Shown here: in pieces, positions 11,774 through 24,600 of the stretch
Position numbering within the stretch: the stretch's first letter is position 1
How the letters are laid out: each line of letters starts with the position of its first letter
Assembly: GCA_038025085.1 (NCBI GenBank)
Contig: CM076142.1
Coordinates: 3,819,501-3,883,500, forward strand
Length of the DNA stretch: 64,000 bases
Origin: Tetragonia tetragonoides
Taxonomy: Eukaryota > Streptophyta > Magnoliopsida > Caryophyllales > Aizoaceae
Reading direction: 5' to 3'
Translations under genes and position numbers: made by a program
Notes under the pieces: generated by a model
What the model was told of the DNA's origin: nothing
What the model saw: only the letters and a program-made list of their open reading frames with translations
The model's database searches: none

Positions 11774-12040
11774 GGGTGCGTTCTTTAGAGCTTACTCGGT
11801 CAGTTCAGTTCAGTTCAGATGTTAGTTCAGTGATTTCAATTTCAGTTAAATGATGTTCAGTTCAGTTCAATGGTGCTGAGTTCAGAAACATACTTTTTGT
11901 CGCGCATATCAAATGGTGTCTAGTTCAGTTCAGTGGTGTCCAGTTCAGTTCAGTGGTGTCCAGTTCAGTTCAATGGTGTCGAGTTCAGTGATGTAGAATT
12001 CAGTTCAGTTCAGATAAGTTCAGCTCTAAAGAACGCACCC
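11774..12040. mobile_element. PIF/Harbinger-type MITE with GTTCA repeats
   Basis: Perfect terminal inverted repeats GGGTGCGTTCTTTAGAGCT and AGCTCTAAAGAACGCACCC are flanked by TTA at 11771-11773 and 12041-12043. The 267-bp interior is largely a degenerate array of CAGTTCAGTT. Only 146 bases separate it from the MITE at 11402-11627. Confidence 0.88.
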
Positions 12041-13597
12041 TTAGTTATGTTTAGTTCGATTTAAATGGATGAAACGAACACACTCTACTAATTTATTTTT
12101 GTTTATGTTGAAGGGTGTATGTGAGTTAAAAATGACATAACTTGTCATATGACGACGATATTATATAATATTAACAAATAATAAAGTTCCTTAAAGTGCG
12201 CTAAATTTGAGAAAATTGCATTTAGATGGTATGTAAATGTTGTTCGTTGAATGTAAACGAATCATGTATTGGAATTTAGATTTGTTCCTTTTAACCTCTC
12301 CGATTCATTCCTGATTCAGTCAATAATACTCAATTCTGCAACGTTTGTGATTTTAACAATGCTCGTTATGCTAGTGAGTTAAATATTTTGCGTGTGTTCA
12401 TTTGTTTAGTTCACAACAAAAGGATTTATTGTTCTCATAATTTGAGTTCACTCCACTTCATTTCTATTCATTTCGTTCATGTGAAATCTATTGGTCACTT
12501 AACATAAAATAGAAAATTTGTGATGATACTTTTGTCAATGAAAATAATTGAAAGCATAGTTTATTTAGGGGGTGTTTGAATGTTGGCTTGTGAGATGACT
12601 TTTGGCAAAATTGGATGTGTAACTAGTCCATCATTCAATATTGGTGTTTGGATGTTAGCTTGTAAGATTGACTTTTGGGTTCCCACAAGCCAACTTTTGA
12701 AAAGCCAAGGAGGTTGGCTTATGGGTATTGGCAGGTGACATTAATATAGTCCAATGATAAAATAGTCCAAGACTTGCAATTATTTACTTCTATGCCATCA
12801 AATTCCTCAATCATATGAATATCCTTATAGGTCATCTTACATATAACCAGCTAATGTTACCAGCCAATGTTACCAAATATCTGTTTCCGGACATTCAATG
12901 TTACCAGCCGGTGAAATCAACTAACAATACCAGCCATCGACCACCAACCACCAGCCAACAACCATGACATCAGCCAATTGCCAAACATGACCCTAATATG
13001 TCATTTCAATTTTAGTTCATTTTAGTTTTCATTTTTCAAAGTGAAAAAAACAAAGCCAGAGTTTGACTACGCTTGTTCATAACAAACTTGGATAGTAGGA
13101 ACTCGCTACATCCCTACACGCAACCAAGTTGGAGTATAAACCCCTTCTCCAACCCATAAAACTATCAAACCAAGTACCAACCCTTTTAGCATGTTTGTGT
13201 TGATTTTTATTTTTCAATACCGAAGAAACCAGTCTTTTGTAGAAAAAGAGAACATCCATTGCCGTTTCCCAAAGTTATTCCGAAGTAAAATTGAATCCAC
13301 AATTTAGCAGGACCTGAATGACTTGTTTGTAATTGCTCTCAGTTCGATTATATAAGATAGGAGACTTGATTGGTGATATTCGGAGATACCTTAACGGATT
13401 CTGTATGCCTTATGTGAATGACTTGTGCAAAATTATCATTAGCTGTCTATGATATCTCAGCGTACATTTCCAGATACATGCAACTATGCAAGACACGAAT
13501 ACTGACAGCGAAAACGAAAAAAAATCTCTCATACACCACTAAGACTTATGAATTGCAATGTCATCTGGATTCCCTTTTCAGTTATCTGACTACACAA
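12041..13597. other. Spacer between DnaJ copies A and B
   Basis: No gene recognised. It contains a degenerate MITE-like block (12568-12993). A minus-strand open stretch at 13259-13077 has protein-like composition (VGTWFDSFMGWRRGLYS) but no recognised family or splice context. The last 300 bases are probably the 3' UTR of DnaJ copy B. Confidence 0.45.
12568..12993. mobile_element. Degenerate MITE-like block with GGTGTTTG termini
   Basis: The left edge GGGGGTGTTTGAATGTTGGCT and the right edge AGCCAATTGCCAAACATGACCC are imperfect inverted counterparts. An internal near-copy of the left edge occurs near 12,645 (GGTGTTTGGATGTTAGCTTG). The target duplication cannot be read with confidence, so the superfamily is left open. 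Confidence 0.4.
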
Positions 13598-15986
13598 TCA
13601 CTGCTGAGCACATTGAACCCTTTGTGCACCGTGGGGCTCGTCATCTTCATCATATGCCTCCTGTTGGGCCTGGTGCTGTTTCCTTCTCATCTCCTCTTCA
13701 ATGTTCACATCATGCATTGAGGTTTCCTCACACTCGTCGAGCTCCATGTCAGAGAGCTGCATGGAAGGCTTTGGTGGCAGGATACCTTCAAGTGCTTTCA
13801 CCTGATCGAGGCTCAAAGATTCAGGGAATTCCACAGTAAAGTGGATGTATAGCTTGCCCTTCATGAAAGGCCTCTGGTAAATTGGCATACCCTCATCATC
13901 AATAGCCTTGAATTGATCTGCAAAGAACATAGACCAGAATAACATACATCAGAAACTAGAACAGAAATTGAATGACAAACATGGAAACTACCAGGTTCAG
14001 AATAAAAGACACTAACCAGGCTTGATGACTTCTCCTGGGTTCGATTTGACAAGAAGCTGCCTTCCATCCAAGTGAGTCAAGACAAATCGGAAGCCACAAA
14101 GAGCCTCTGTGAGGCTCAAAGTGTGCTCATAGAAGATGTCTTCACCCTTTCTCTTGTACTTGGGATGCTCTTTCTGCTGCAGAACGAATACGATATCTCC
14201 AGTGACAGTATCAGGCTGCGGGAAGACAAAAATTATAAGTTAATTAATAGACCAAACAGTACAAAAAGCAAACACAGTCTAATGGCATGTTGTAACATAC
14301 AGCTTCGTCGGCCTCTCCAGGGAAAGTGATCTTCTGACCATGTTGCATACCCTTCTCGACAACCACCTCCAGGACCTTTTTCTCCTGCACAACCTTCTCA
14401 CCCTTACACTGAGTACACCTGTCCTTGTCGTTGATCGTCTCACCAGTACCCTTACATTCGTTACAAGGGTGTTGCATCTGCTGGATCATAGAAGGGCCGA
14501 GGTGTCTGATCGACACCTTCATACCAGTACCTTGACATCCTGAACACTTTGTCGAAGCTCCAGACTTTGATCCTTTGCCACTACACTTTGAGCAGAGCAC
14601 ATTGCGCGACAGGGAGAGCTTCTTTGTTGTTCCGCTGTACAGATCTTCAAGAGAAACCTTAAGAGGATGGACAACATCCTCTCCCCTCCTCTGCCTTCTT
14701 CCCCTGCTGCTACCACCACCACCACCAAATGGGCTTCCACCAAAGAATGACTGGAAGATATCAAAAGGATCATGCATACCAGCTCCACCACCTCCCATTC
14801 CTTCCTTGAGTGCATCTTCACCATATTGATCATATATCTCACGCTTTTCGGGATCACTCAGGACCTCATAAGCATGAGCCAACTCTTTGAACTGCGAAAC
14901 AAGAGATGAAGTTCCAACATTCAGATATCTTTCCTAACAATTAGTCCTCCTATGAAACACTAACTCGTGCTCTCAGTACATGTTCATAACCTCCATATGT
15001 TTTCTCCACCACCAAACCTCTTAATGCTAAAAAACAGACTTTACAAGATAACTACCTTTATAGCTGTTCAACTACCTTTCCCCAAACCCCTAATTCTCTC
15101 TTTTCACTACCATAAGATGTTATTCCCAAACCCCTAATTACCCATTTCAATCACCATAACATGTTATGTCAAATAAATTTAACAGCAATCATACTTAAAC
15201 CATTCACACTAACAATCTAAGACAATTGAGACTTCACCATTATAATTTACTTCTAGACTACCGGTAACGAAACATAAAACCCATATCAACAAAACCCATA
15301 TCAACAATCTAAACACTAGTAATTCCAGAAACCCAAAATCCTTAGCTCAGAAGCCTAATCTCATTCAAACATTACCTCAAATCACCTTATACGGTACAAA
15401 CTACACTAATCAAAGTGATCAAACAATAAGAAATCAAAGAAACATTATACATCCATGATCCATCCAATATGTTCATCACTACACACCGCCAATGAAGAGT
15501 TGCCAACAAACAGCAATTTCCTCTAATTATCAATGCCCCTAACAACAAAATCCTGCAATTAGCTAATTACGCAAAACCCTTCACCAGATATTAGATTCAT
15601 TTATCACAATTTTTCACCTATATATCTTTGAAGCTGAGAGCTTACTATGATTACTAACAATCCAGATAAAACAATCAAAATCACACAAAATTGACCCAGT
15701 ACATATCATCACTACCCATTTCATCAATCTTGATCAAAATTACACTAAAAGTTCAGAATTCACACTAGATCTCATAGATCCAAACAAAACCCATATAAAA
15801 TAACCCAAAAAAAGATCAAAAAACACAAAAACATACCTTCTCAGGATCTCCACCCTTATCAGGATGATTCTTAATTGCAGCTTTTTTATAAGCCTTCTTC
15901 AAATCCTCAGGCGATGCAGACTTTGGCACACCAAGAACCTCATAATACTTCGTATTATCACTCTTCTTTGGCGCTCTCCCGAACAT
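13598..15986 (-). CDS. Type-I DnaJ (HSP40) co-chaperone, farnesylated, copy B
   Basis: Four exons in transcription order: 15986-15837, 14891-14301, 14215-14017 and 13917-13598, giving 419 residues. It has the same architecture as copy A: J domain with HPD (encoded by exon 1 and the start of exon 2), Gly/Phe linker with [14 protein letters not shown], four zinc repeats ([32 protein letters not shown]), C-terminal domains and CaaX box CAQQ. The intron phases that remain match copy A, and both copies have coded exactly 741 bases by the GEADEA junction. Here, however, 14891-14301 is one continuous 591-base exon where copy A has three (169+145+277). This supports tandem duplication followed by intron loss in B or gain in A. 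Both copies look functional. An HSP70 partner in the cytosol is expected from the family. Confidence 0.94.
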
Positions 15987-16102
15987 TTTCTCTCTCCTCT
16001 AATTCTCTCTATCTCTCTTCCTGTCCACAAATCTGATGATCGGGGAATTTTGGTAGGAGACCTCGTGTGTAAAAGAGAAGTTCTTCCCAAATTATTGATT
16101 TC

Positions 16103-16113
16103 TTATATATAGT
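16103..16113 (-). promoter_or_regulatory. Candidate TATA box of DnaJ copy B
   Basis: Read on the minus strand this is CTATATATAA, about 120 bases upstream of the copy B start codon at 15986, with a CT-rich leader between. Position and sequence fit a plant TATA box. No convincing heat-shock element was identified by eye. Confidence 0.5.
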
Positions 16114-16528
16114 GGCAAAAATGGGGTTTATTTAATTTCCTTTTTTGTGGGTTTGTGTTTATTGGTTTTTATCAACGGTTGAGATTTGGAAAGTGAAGCT
16201 GTAAGGTTGATTTTGGGCCGTTGATGTTGGGGAAATAAGAAGGGTCTAGAATTGTCTGGGTTTATCTTGGTCGTTTGATTTGAGAGGGAGAGATTGATTC
16301 TAGATTGTTCTTTAAGGTCTAGACTTTAGTCTACGTCAACTCCAGAACTTCGGCTTAGAACATTTCTTTGCTTCTTCCTTTTGTTTTCCCTCTACTTTAG
16401 GAGATTGATGTTTCCTAGCAAATTCTAGTTTTGTTTTCTTTTTAGGGTCACTTAATTTGATTCTTGGATTTTTTTTTTTTTTTTTGGGGGTGATACCCCA
16501 TGGATGTTTTTTTAGCTGAGTTGAGATC

Positions 16529-17155
16529 AGGGGCGAAGCCACATAAGGGGCTGGCATAGGCCTGGCCCCCTGGCCTAACCCAAATTTCTTTTTTTTTTAT
16601 TTTGTTCTGGCCTATGTAAAGCTAACAATAATGTTCAGCTTCCTACTAGAAGTCTTTCATAACTTCTTTTAGTATTATATACTCAAGTTTATTTTTAATT
16701 CCCTAAATTTTATATTGTATGTCTAATAATTATAATAATTATAATTATAATTGTTGAGTTCTCCTAATCATTCTACATATATTCAAAATAAATAAACTTA
16801 AACATTTAATACTATTGACTATTCAGGTATGATTTAGTTTTTTATTGTCACAAATTTTATTTCTATGGAATTTTGTAGGGTATATAAGTTATAAAATCAA
16901 AAGCTCTTGAATTTCTTTTGTAGTGGAAACCCTACATCTTCATCTTCAATCCTAAAACGTGAAGAGGATTTTTTTATTAAAGAAAAATAATTTAAATCCT
17001 AAAGCTACTATAGTTTTTTTTGTTAATAAAAAAGCTACTAAAGTTGGCGATAATTAATGAAACCCGAATTTAGAGAAAAAGGAAGAATGTTGATATGTTA
17101 AGGATTTGATAAAAATTTCGGTCCCTGTACTTTTAAAATCCTGGCTTCGCCCTTG
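16529..17155. mobile_element. MULE-like non-autonomous element with 9-bp target duplication
   Basis: The perfect direct repeat GTTGAGATC flanks the element at 16520-16528 and 17156-17164. The inner ends are inverted: AGGGGCGAAGCCA at the left and TGGCTTCGCCCTTG at the right. A 9-bp duplication is characteristic of Mutator-like transposition. The 627-bp AT-rich interior has no coding frame. The perfect duplication suggests a fairly recent insertion. Confidence 0.8.
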
Positions 17156-17164
17156 GTTGAGATC

Positions 17165-19560
17165 CTCTGTTGTTAACCACCCAACCCCTATGTAATTTAA
17201 GTATCCAGAAAAGAGAGAGATCAAATTGATGGTGAGATTTGGTGGACTGCACCTCTACTGTTCTTTCAAAAACAGGAGAGAATCCCCACCCTTTTTAGCC
17301 ATGTTTATAATAACACAAAAACTTGTTTAGTCTTATTGTAACTTTTGGTTAGACAATAATCACTTTCTAGTGAAACAAGGGTCACAGTTCATAATAAGTA
17401 ACCCTTGCAATTCTGAATAGTGATCCCATTTTTCTATTAGCTGGTCATATACAATATTTGCTCTTATAATAATCGTATGAGATCTAGTTGGATGATGTCT
17501 ATAATGAATTAAGGATGTCCAAATTTTGCTATCCAAACGATTAATTGACTGAATAATTAATTGTGTATAACTACGGATAGATAAGCTAAGAAGTGACAAT
17601 TTCTCGTCTCATATATTGAATTATTGAAAATCAAAATGAAATTGGTGCCATGGCGTTGAATACTCCATTGTTGGGATGTCATCACTTTTGCTACAAAGAT
17701 GGATATATACCAATAATAATATTTTATCTAGCGCTAACCAATTTTACTAATTTGACTTTTAATTAGGTGGTGTTTGATTTGATAATTTCGGGTGGTTACG
17801 AATTTCACAATAGGGTAGGGGATTGGGTACAAATTTTGCACTGTATACATACCACTTTTTAACCAAAGCCACCTTAAAGCAATTTCTATAAGCACGATTT
17901 TATTGTGTTGCTTCTAATTGCTCCATAAGATAAATGTTAATATTTCAAGCATGCGCGTCATGTAAGTTTTTATTAGTAACATTTTACATTTACACTTTTT
18001 ATATTTTGTACTTTTTTATTGTCAAACAGATATAGTGTAGTGTAAACTGTATAATGCATAGTTGTTTTTTTGCCCCTTTTATCCCCCTCTCTCTTAAAAG
18101 CACAACTCACCCTATATTGACAAATTCACACAACTTCTAACTTCTTTGCTTAAAACTAAAGATTCCTATACAATTAGCATATGATGTAAAATGGGGTCTT
18201 CTTCTATACCCACAGGTACATGTCACATGGGAATATTTTCATTTTTAGAATCTTATTAAAACTCCCAACATTTCTCACGTGGCAATAAAAGTAATAATTT
18301 AGTGATAAAAATATTGTAACTATTTTGTCTTTGTCTTCTTCAAATAATAGAGTTATAACTCACATGTACTACCATTTCCTAAATAAATAAAATAAGACTC
18401 TGTTATACCACATGTTTTATTTCGCATTAGCTTAATGATAGTACTCTATGTACCACATGTTTAACAAGTGAATGTGGAAAAACCATTCTTTTGTAATTTT
18501 TGTATAACAAACGCACCCTTTCAATTTCGTTATTTTTCACAATGAATAAATAACTTTACGTTGGAAAATGAGCATAGTTGTCTTTGATTGACCACCATTA
18601 ATTAATAATGCAATAATTGAGTATTTTCAACTCTCATTGAAAATGAATAACACCTGTAAATATCGGGATATTCATGCATTGTATGGTACAAACACGACAA
18701 ATAAGATAAATACGCTCTTATTATTATCTGTTGCATGATTGTCTATGTTAATGTGACCAGTGCACCCAACTACTCATATGGGTCGTGATAACATTTATCA
18801 CATCACTTTCCATGACGATACATACACATAACAAGATGTCTTAATTGATAAAGGGACACTTCTTCTCGCGTATAAGTCCATTTAAAATGCTAAGATTTAA
18901 TTCCAACCTCAAAATTGCTACCTCTTATCTATTATTACTTTATTAAAATTAAAACTCAAAAACTTACATCACATGCTTGTATGCAATGCCATGATCCTAA
19001 ATCGTGTTACAAAAGAGTTAAAAAAAATCAAACGTAGAATATTAGATAGATAAATTAGCACAATATATATTTATACACGAGCTAGTAGCACGACACATTT
19101 CCACCTTAGCCTTTTCCCTCTTTTTCAACAGGATCCATCTAATATTCTCTTTAATATATAAGACAATGCTTTTATCAAATGAATTGAATTGAATACTCGC
19201 AGATATTAACATGTGATATATTGAGTAAATGTATTGCAACATTAAACAGATCCAAAATGAATTTAGAGAACTACTATATAATAAAAGTGAAGATGAACAT
19301 TTGCACCCAATAAGTGAAGATGAAAATAATAAGACCAATTCAAAAAATTTAGACCTACCTTGAGATAAACGAATTAATTTTATTTTTTTTTAACAAGTTT
19401 TTTCAATTTCTTTTTTTTTCTTTATTCAATAAGATGTAAACGAGATTTTACCGTTGACAAAAAGCAAGAACCGCCTCAATTTTAAAGCGGTTATTTATTT
19501 ATGTCTATTTATCTTTCCCTTTTCTCTATTTCATCTCCCAACAACAAATTTCCAGTATTT
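17165..19560. other. AT-rich intergenic DNA
   Basis: No coding frame, RNA gene or clearly bounded element was found on either strand. Scattered poly(A)/poly(T) runs and decayed repeats are the only texture. Confidence 0.5.
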
Positions 19561-19570
19561 CACTGTACTT

Positions 19571-19592
19571 TCTCTCTCTCTCTCTCTCTCTC
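19571..19592. repeat. (TC)n microsatellite
   Basis: About eleven TC units. CT-rich tracts of this kind are common in plant 5' leaders, and ACTATAAACAG lies just downstream, so the start region of the IQD transcript may be near here; this is inference. Confidence 0.8.
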
Positions 19593-19982
19593 CTCTCACG
19601 GTACTATAAACAGTTCACTTGCCCAGAAACGGGTGCGAAACTGCTAAAATACACCATGGGTGTGGTAACTGGTAAAGTGTAAACTGGATCCGTAGGTGAT
19701 GGGTGAGTTCCATCGAATCCCGTGATTGACTCATTGGTTTGCATGCCTTTGAAAGCGACCTTTCATCAACTTTTTTCCCCATTAAACGACATCGTATTGC
19801 CTTCTAACTAGCGCACGTTAGCAATCAAGAGGTCCGTATTTATGTACCACTCTCACTTGTCACTCTCTTTCTCTCTGTTGCCGCTTTTTTCCCCTTCTTC
19901 TCAATCAGTGTCAGAGACCATAAAATCCCATGACAGAGAAACAAATGAAAATAAAAGAGAATGAGTGATGTGTAAGAGATTT

Positions 19983-20006
19983 TGTGTGTGTGTGTGTGTG
20001 TGTGTA
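19983..20006. repeat. (TG)n microsatellite
   Basis: An uninterrupted TG run of about twelve units in the presumed 5' region of the IQD gene. Confidence 0.85.
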
Positions 20007-20580
20007 CTTTTTTTAGGTGAGATAGATTTTTCATAGGGATGAAATCAAGTTGAGCTTAGAAAAGAGAGAGATTTTGATGTTGGGTTGTTTGACTTGACTT
20101 GAATTTTATCCCCTTTTACTCTTTCAGTTTCAGGTGGGTTTCTACTTAATTCCATTTTCGCATCTTTTAATTATATAGTTTGGTGGCTTCATTTTTTGTG
20201 CTTAACTTGCTTAATTTGAGTTGCTCAATATCTGTTATATATTATTCTTTTTAATAGTACTAGGGGATGTCGATCTGACCATCTGGGTCTTGATATGGTG
20301 AATACATGTATGGGTGTAAGAATTTAGTTACTTCTTTTGTTGAATTAGTTTGTTTTTGTTTAACCTCAGATGATTAGGGTATTCGTTGTTGAATCCGAGA
20401 GTTAAGAAAAGGTGTGAATAGACAATAGTTGATTGGAATGAACTGTTTGTTGGGTTTCATTTGGGGTTGAAAGTTTGAAACTGGGCATGTTACAAAATGT
20501 TGACTCTGAAAGTTAAAATTTGCTCAATGGACAAAGGGAGTATAATTTGGAAAGAACCTCAAGTTCTGGTGAAATGCTGT

Positions 20581-20840
20581 AATCTGGGTTTTGAAGGGTT
20601 TTTGGTATCGATGAGAACTTGACATGGGTTGCTTGAGTTATGCCATTATTGTGAAAATGGGTCTGTTTTGTGGTTTTGAGATTGATGTGTGACAAAGAGT
20701 TGCAATCTGGGTTTTGAAGGGTTTTTGTATCGATGAGAACTTGACATGGATTGGTTGAGTTATGCCATTATTGTGAAAATGGGTCACTGTTTTGTGGTTC
20801 TGAGATTGATGTGTGACAAAGGGTTGCAATCTGGGTGGTG
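20581..20840. repeat. Two-copy tandem duplication of about 123 bp, third copy started
   Basis: The phrase AATCTGGGTTTTGAAGGG begins at 20581 and again at 20704. AATCTGGGTGG begins at 20828. Between them the landmarks ATCGATGAGAACTTGACATG, TTATGCCATTATTGTGAAAA and GAGATTGATGTGTGACAAAG recur in order. The two full copies differ by small indels. They lie in the presumed 5' UTR intron of the IQD gene. Confidence 0.9.
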
Positions 20841-21683
20841 GTGGAATCTTCATTGCTATTTGCTAGTGATTGGTTCTTGGACAAAGTTGGAAACAAAATT
20901 CTTATTTGCCATTGATGTGAAATGCTGACAATTTGGTGCTGCATTGTGTTGCCAAATGGGTTTGTTATTTGATCAGTTGCTGAGCTTAATGGTCAAATGT
21001 ATTTCAAAAGGTTGTGTTCTTGTGTTCATAGAGTTCTTCAAATTTAATGTTTTCAATTGTTCTCATGTATTGAAATTTCCCGACAGTGATTGCCATATTA
21101 TTTTTGTCCATTGAATTCCAGAAGATTAAAGTCCTTTGAAGATTTGATGTTATGTCACTGTCGTTCCAAGTGCAAGGTTATGTTAACTTTGAACTTTTGA
21201 AGTCCTACAGCTACTTGCTTGAAGTATAATATAAGAAGTCTGAAATTGTATAGACAGCTAATTGTTGTATAGCTTTCTTGATTATTGAGGTCACTGAATG
21301 TTCTCCTTTATGTGGTGTTTGTGTTCAATTCCTCACCCTATCTTCATCTATTCTCTCCACCTTATGTTATCGGATATCTGAATTGTTTGTGAATATTTTC
21401 TCGTTCTTCTAATTTTTTTCTTCCTAGAGAGAGTACAAGAGACTTAACCAGGGTACTTGCGTCCCCTTTCTTACTTCTTTCATGTTGCATATTTGGATGA
21501 CCTTTTCTATGTTGCATAGCATGATAATGCTCTGCGTGTTTCAGTGTCCCTCTTTTGAAACATCTACAAGCCTGTGTACCAAGACCATGTAGCCTACATT
21601 TTAATCTGAATTGTGAAATTTATTAATGTTTGTAGAATTTGTTTCGTAGGTGAGGCAACAAAGGCTAAGTATCAACAGGTGAC

Positions 21684-24600
21684 ATGGGTGTACCTGGGAA
21701 ATGGATTAAAGCGCTGGTCGGGAAAAAAAAGTCCGAAAGATCACCATCCTCAGAGAAGGATGGGAATGTGGGTTTTTTTTTTCTTTCTTTTTTTTCTTTC
21801 TAAGTTACCTTCATTCCTTGTTTGATGAAATGCAACTGTTAATGTACTCTTTGCAAGTTTGTGGGTCTTTCAAAAACTACCTTTCTCTCTTGTTGGAGGG
21901 TAAGGTTATGCACACCTTTCCTCCCTCCCTGGACCTTGCCTTGAGGGAATTATATTTGATTGTAGCGGTTATTTTCTGTCTTAGCCTCAGAAGGAGAAAA
22001 GAAAGATAAGAAGAGTTTCTCCTCCTAGTATCGTTTTGTTTTACTAGCTGAAATTATAAGATGCACAAAACAAATGAAAGGCCGGAAAAGGAGTGAAAGG
22101 AAAACCATATCCTGCTAGATTTATAGCACTTCATTTTGATTTTTCCAATGCAGATCACATGCAATAACAACAACCACCCAACATGATCCTGCTACTTGAG
22201 GGGCGTAGCCATCTAGGTAGATCAAGTTACACAATCTTACACCTTCTTGTCAATAATATACAGAACTGTGTGATCACTTAAAAATATATGATCAATCATA
22301 ATTATGACTGTGTGGCTTAAGTCAAGTTTTTTGTTAATTTTGGATACATGTGGCATATACTGGCATGGATTAGACTTTCAGAAAGGTAGAAAATTGTGCT
22401 TTTTGGAAATTTTGTGGTTGACAGATAAGTTCAGTTAGTATTAAAAGAGTAACAAAGATGCCTCATCTGGATGCCCAATTTAGTAATAGCTATGTCTGTT
22501 AAATGGTGCGGATTGAAGTGGGAATCAACTGGAGTTGTCTGGATAAGGGCTATCAACTGTCAGTCATGTACTCCCATCCAGTTGCCAATGTGTCATATTG
22601 AGAAATAACGATATCCGTTTCATGTAGCTTAGAAGCTGGGGAGTTTGACTTGTCTTCTTTCTTATTCATTGAATTGCCAATATTGCAGGGAGCAACTGCT
22701 GTCAACAAGTCTCGACATCGTAGAAGGCATTCTATTGAGATAGATAATGATTTACCACAAGAAGAACCAGGTCAAAATAGTGAGCCTACCGCAGATGCTG
22801 ATGTCAGACCAGTTTCTGACACTGCTGCCTCCCCATCTACCTCTCTTCAAGTGCAGTCTGAAACTAAAGATCAACAGAGAGCGAGGGAAGAATGGGCTGC
22901 CACATACATTCAAACTGCTTTCCGTGGATTCCTGGTACAATCTTTGTAGATGTACTTTCTCACTTCTATATCTGCATACATTCTGATGCTGAAACATTGT
23001 TTGCTTCGTAGTCCATGCTTTGTAGCTAATGAACTTGATGTAGGGGTAGGACCTCTTCGGTGCGGGGGGTGGGGGGAAGTTAGAAGTAAAGAAACAAGAG
23101 CAAACCTTTTCTGCAATTGGTTGGGATTTATTGCTTGCAAAGTGGCTGTTCAGAATCTTAATATTGAATCATGTAACTTGAACTATCATGACAAGAATGT
23201 CAGTATGGTAGTTCCTTTGCTCAGGGGTACGTAATATGTTTTGGAACCTATTTTTTCTCTTTAAGCAAGGAGCACGAGGACAAGTAGGTTATGATTGAAT
23301 GTTTGCTTTCTTTGCCCACAACCTTGGCATATAATGCTGCTAAGATGAAGGTGATACTTTCATGTGGTTTGTTTGTTTGAGTCAATAATATGAACAAGAA
23401 TCGTTCCTCAAATGTTACAGCTTCTTATCTCTTCATGATCTGGGCCTGGCTTTGATCAAATCAAACAAGGAGCATGATTGTAATTTTACTACTTTATTAC
23501 AGAGCATTTAAGAAAAGGAAGCCTGTTCCCTATATGAAATAGAAAAAATGAATTTTCAGTATTCATTCAATTGCTAGAAGAGTCTTTCATAGTCGAAGGA
23601 ATTCCAAATGAATGCGGCAGTCCTTGATGTTTTGGAATTGGTTGTTTGAATCTCATAGTATCTCCGACTGCCATTCAGGTTCACTGGGTTTCTTTCGTTT
23701 CTTATCAGGCAAGGCGAGCTCTTAGAGCATTGAAAGGGTTGGTAAGACTCCAGGCACTTGTCAGAGGGCATGCTGTCCGAAAGCAAGCTGCAATAACTCT
23801 TCGATGTATGCAAGCTTTAGTCAGAGTTCAAGCTCGGGTCCGAGCAAGGCGTGTGCGTTTAGCATTGGAAAGTGAAACAGAACAACAGAAAGCACAGCAA
23901 CAAATTCTAAACGAGGCTCGTGTTCGAGAAATAGAGGTGAGTAATTTGACCTCATTTGTTTGTTTGATTGACATCGGGATTTTTTTTTTTTTTAGATAAG
24001 ATTGATTGACATCGGTAGTACTTTTGTAATATTCATTCAATGGTCTTCTAAGCTCTACTTCTTTGTCTTAACAGTACTTTAATTCAAGATTGCCATTGTG
24101 AGTGAATTTAAATAATCAGTTCCTGACAATTTGAATGCTGCTGCTAGGCTCTGATGCTTTATTGTTTAATGGGTGTTGTAGCCTTGTAGAACCTAGGTAG
24201 CACCCTACAATATGTCTAGCAGCTCCCCTCCCCATCCCTTAGGTCTCTGGGTCTGGGAGATGTTGATGCATTTGTAGAGTGAGCTAACAATTACAGCTAA
24301 TGTTATAACCTTACCAGAATATTATAACCCATCCCCCAACTTTCCGATATTTGGCACTGGGTTCTATTTGATTGATCGTTGATGTGAAGTCTCTAGCTTG
24401 AAATTAGAGCTTTGCTATTGTAGTGTCTGAGCTGGTGTGGACCCATTTTGCACGAACCGGCTTCTCTGCATTCTTGTAAAGGTTCAGAAACAGAATTGAG
24501 CAGAAACAGGTATAAAATGTCTCCTAAATGTACTGGGATGGCACAAACGTTTCCACTGAGAGTGAAGCGTGCGGGATACGGGGTAAATGGCTGGCCATTT

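Noticed and set aside
13077..13259. Minus-strand frame with VGTWFDSFMGWRRGLYS
   Set aside because: Protein-like composition but no family match known to me and no neighbouring exon; left as part of the spacer.
14340..14857. Plus-strand and alternative minus-strand frames across the DnaJ zinc-finger region
   Set aside because: They overlap the well-supported DnaJ copy B exon in other frames.
16065..16090. Possible heat-shock element (GAAGTTCTTCC) in front of DnaJ copy B
   Set aside because: The spacing is GAA-1-TTC rather than GAA-2-TTC, so it does not meet the consensus.
17765..18520. Possible large MITE between GGTGGTGTTTGATTTG and CAAACGCACCC
   Set aside because: The ends pair poorly and no target duplication was found.
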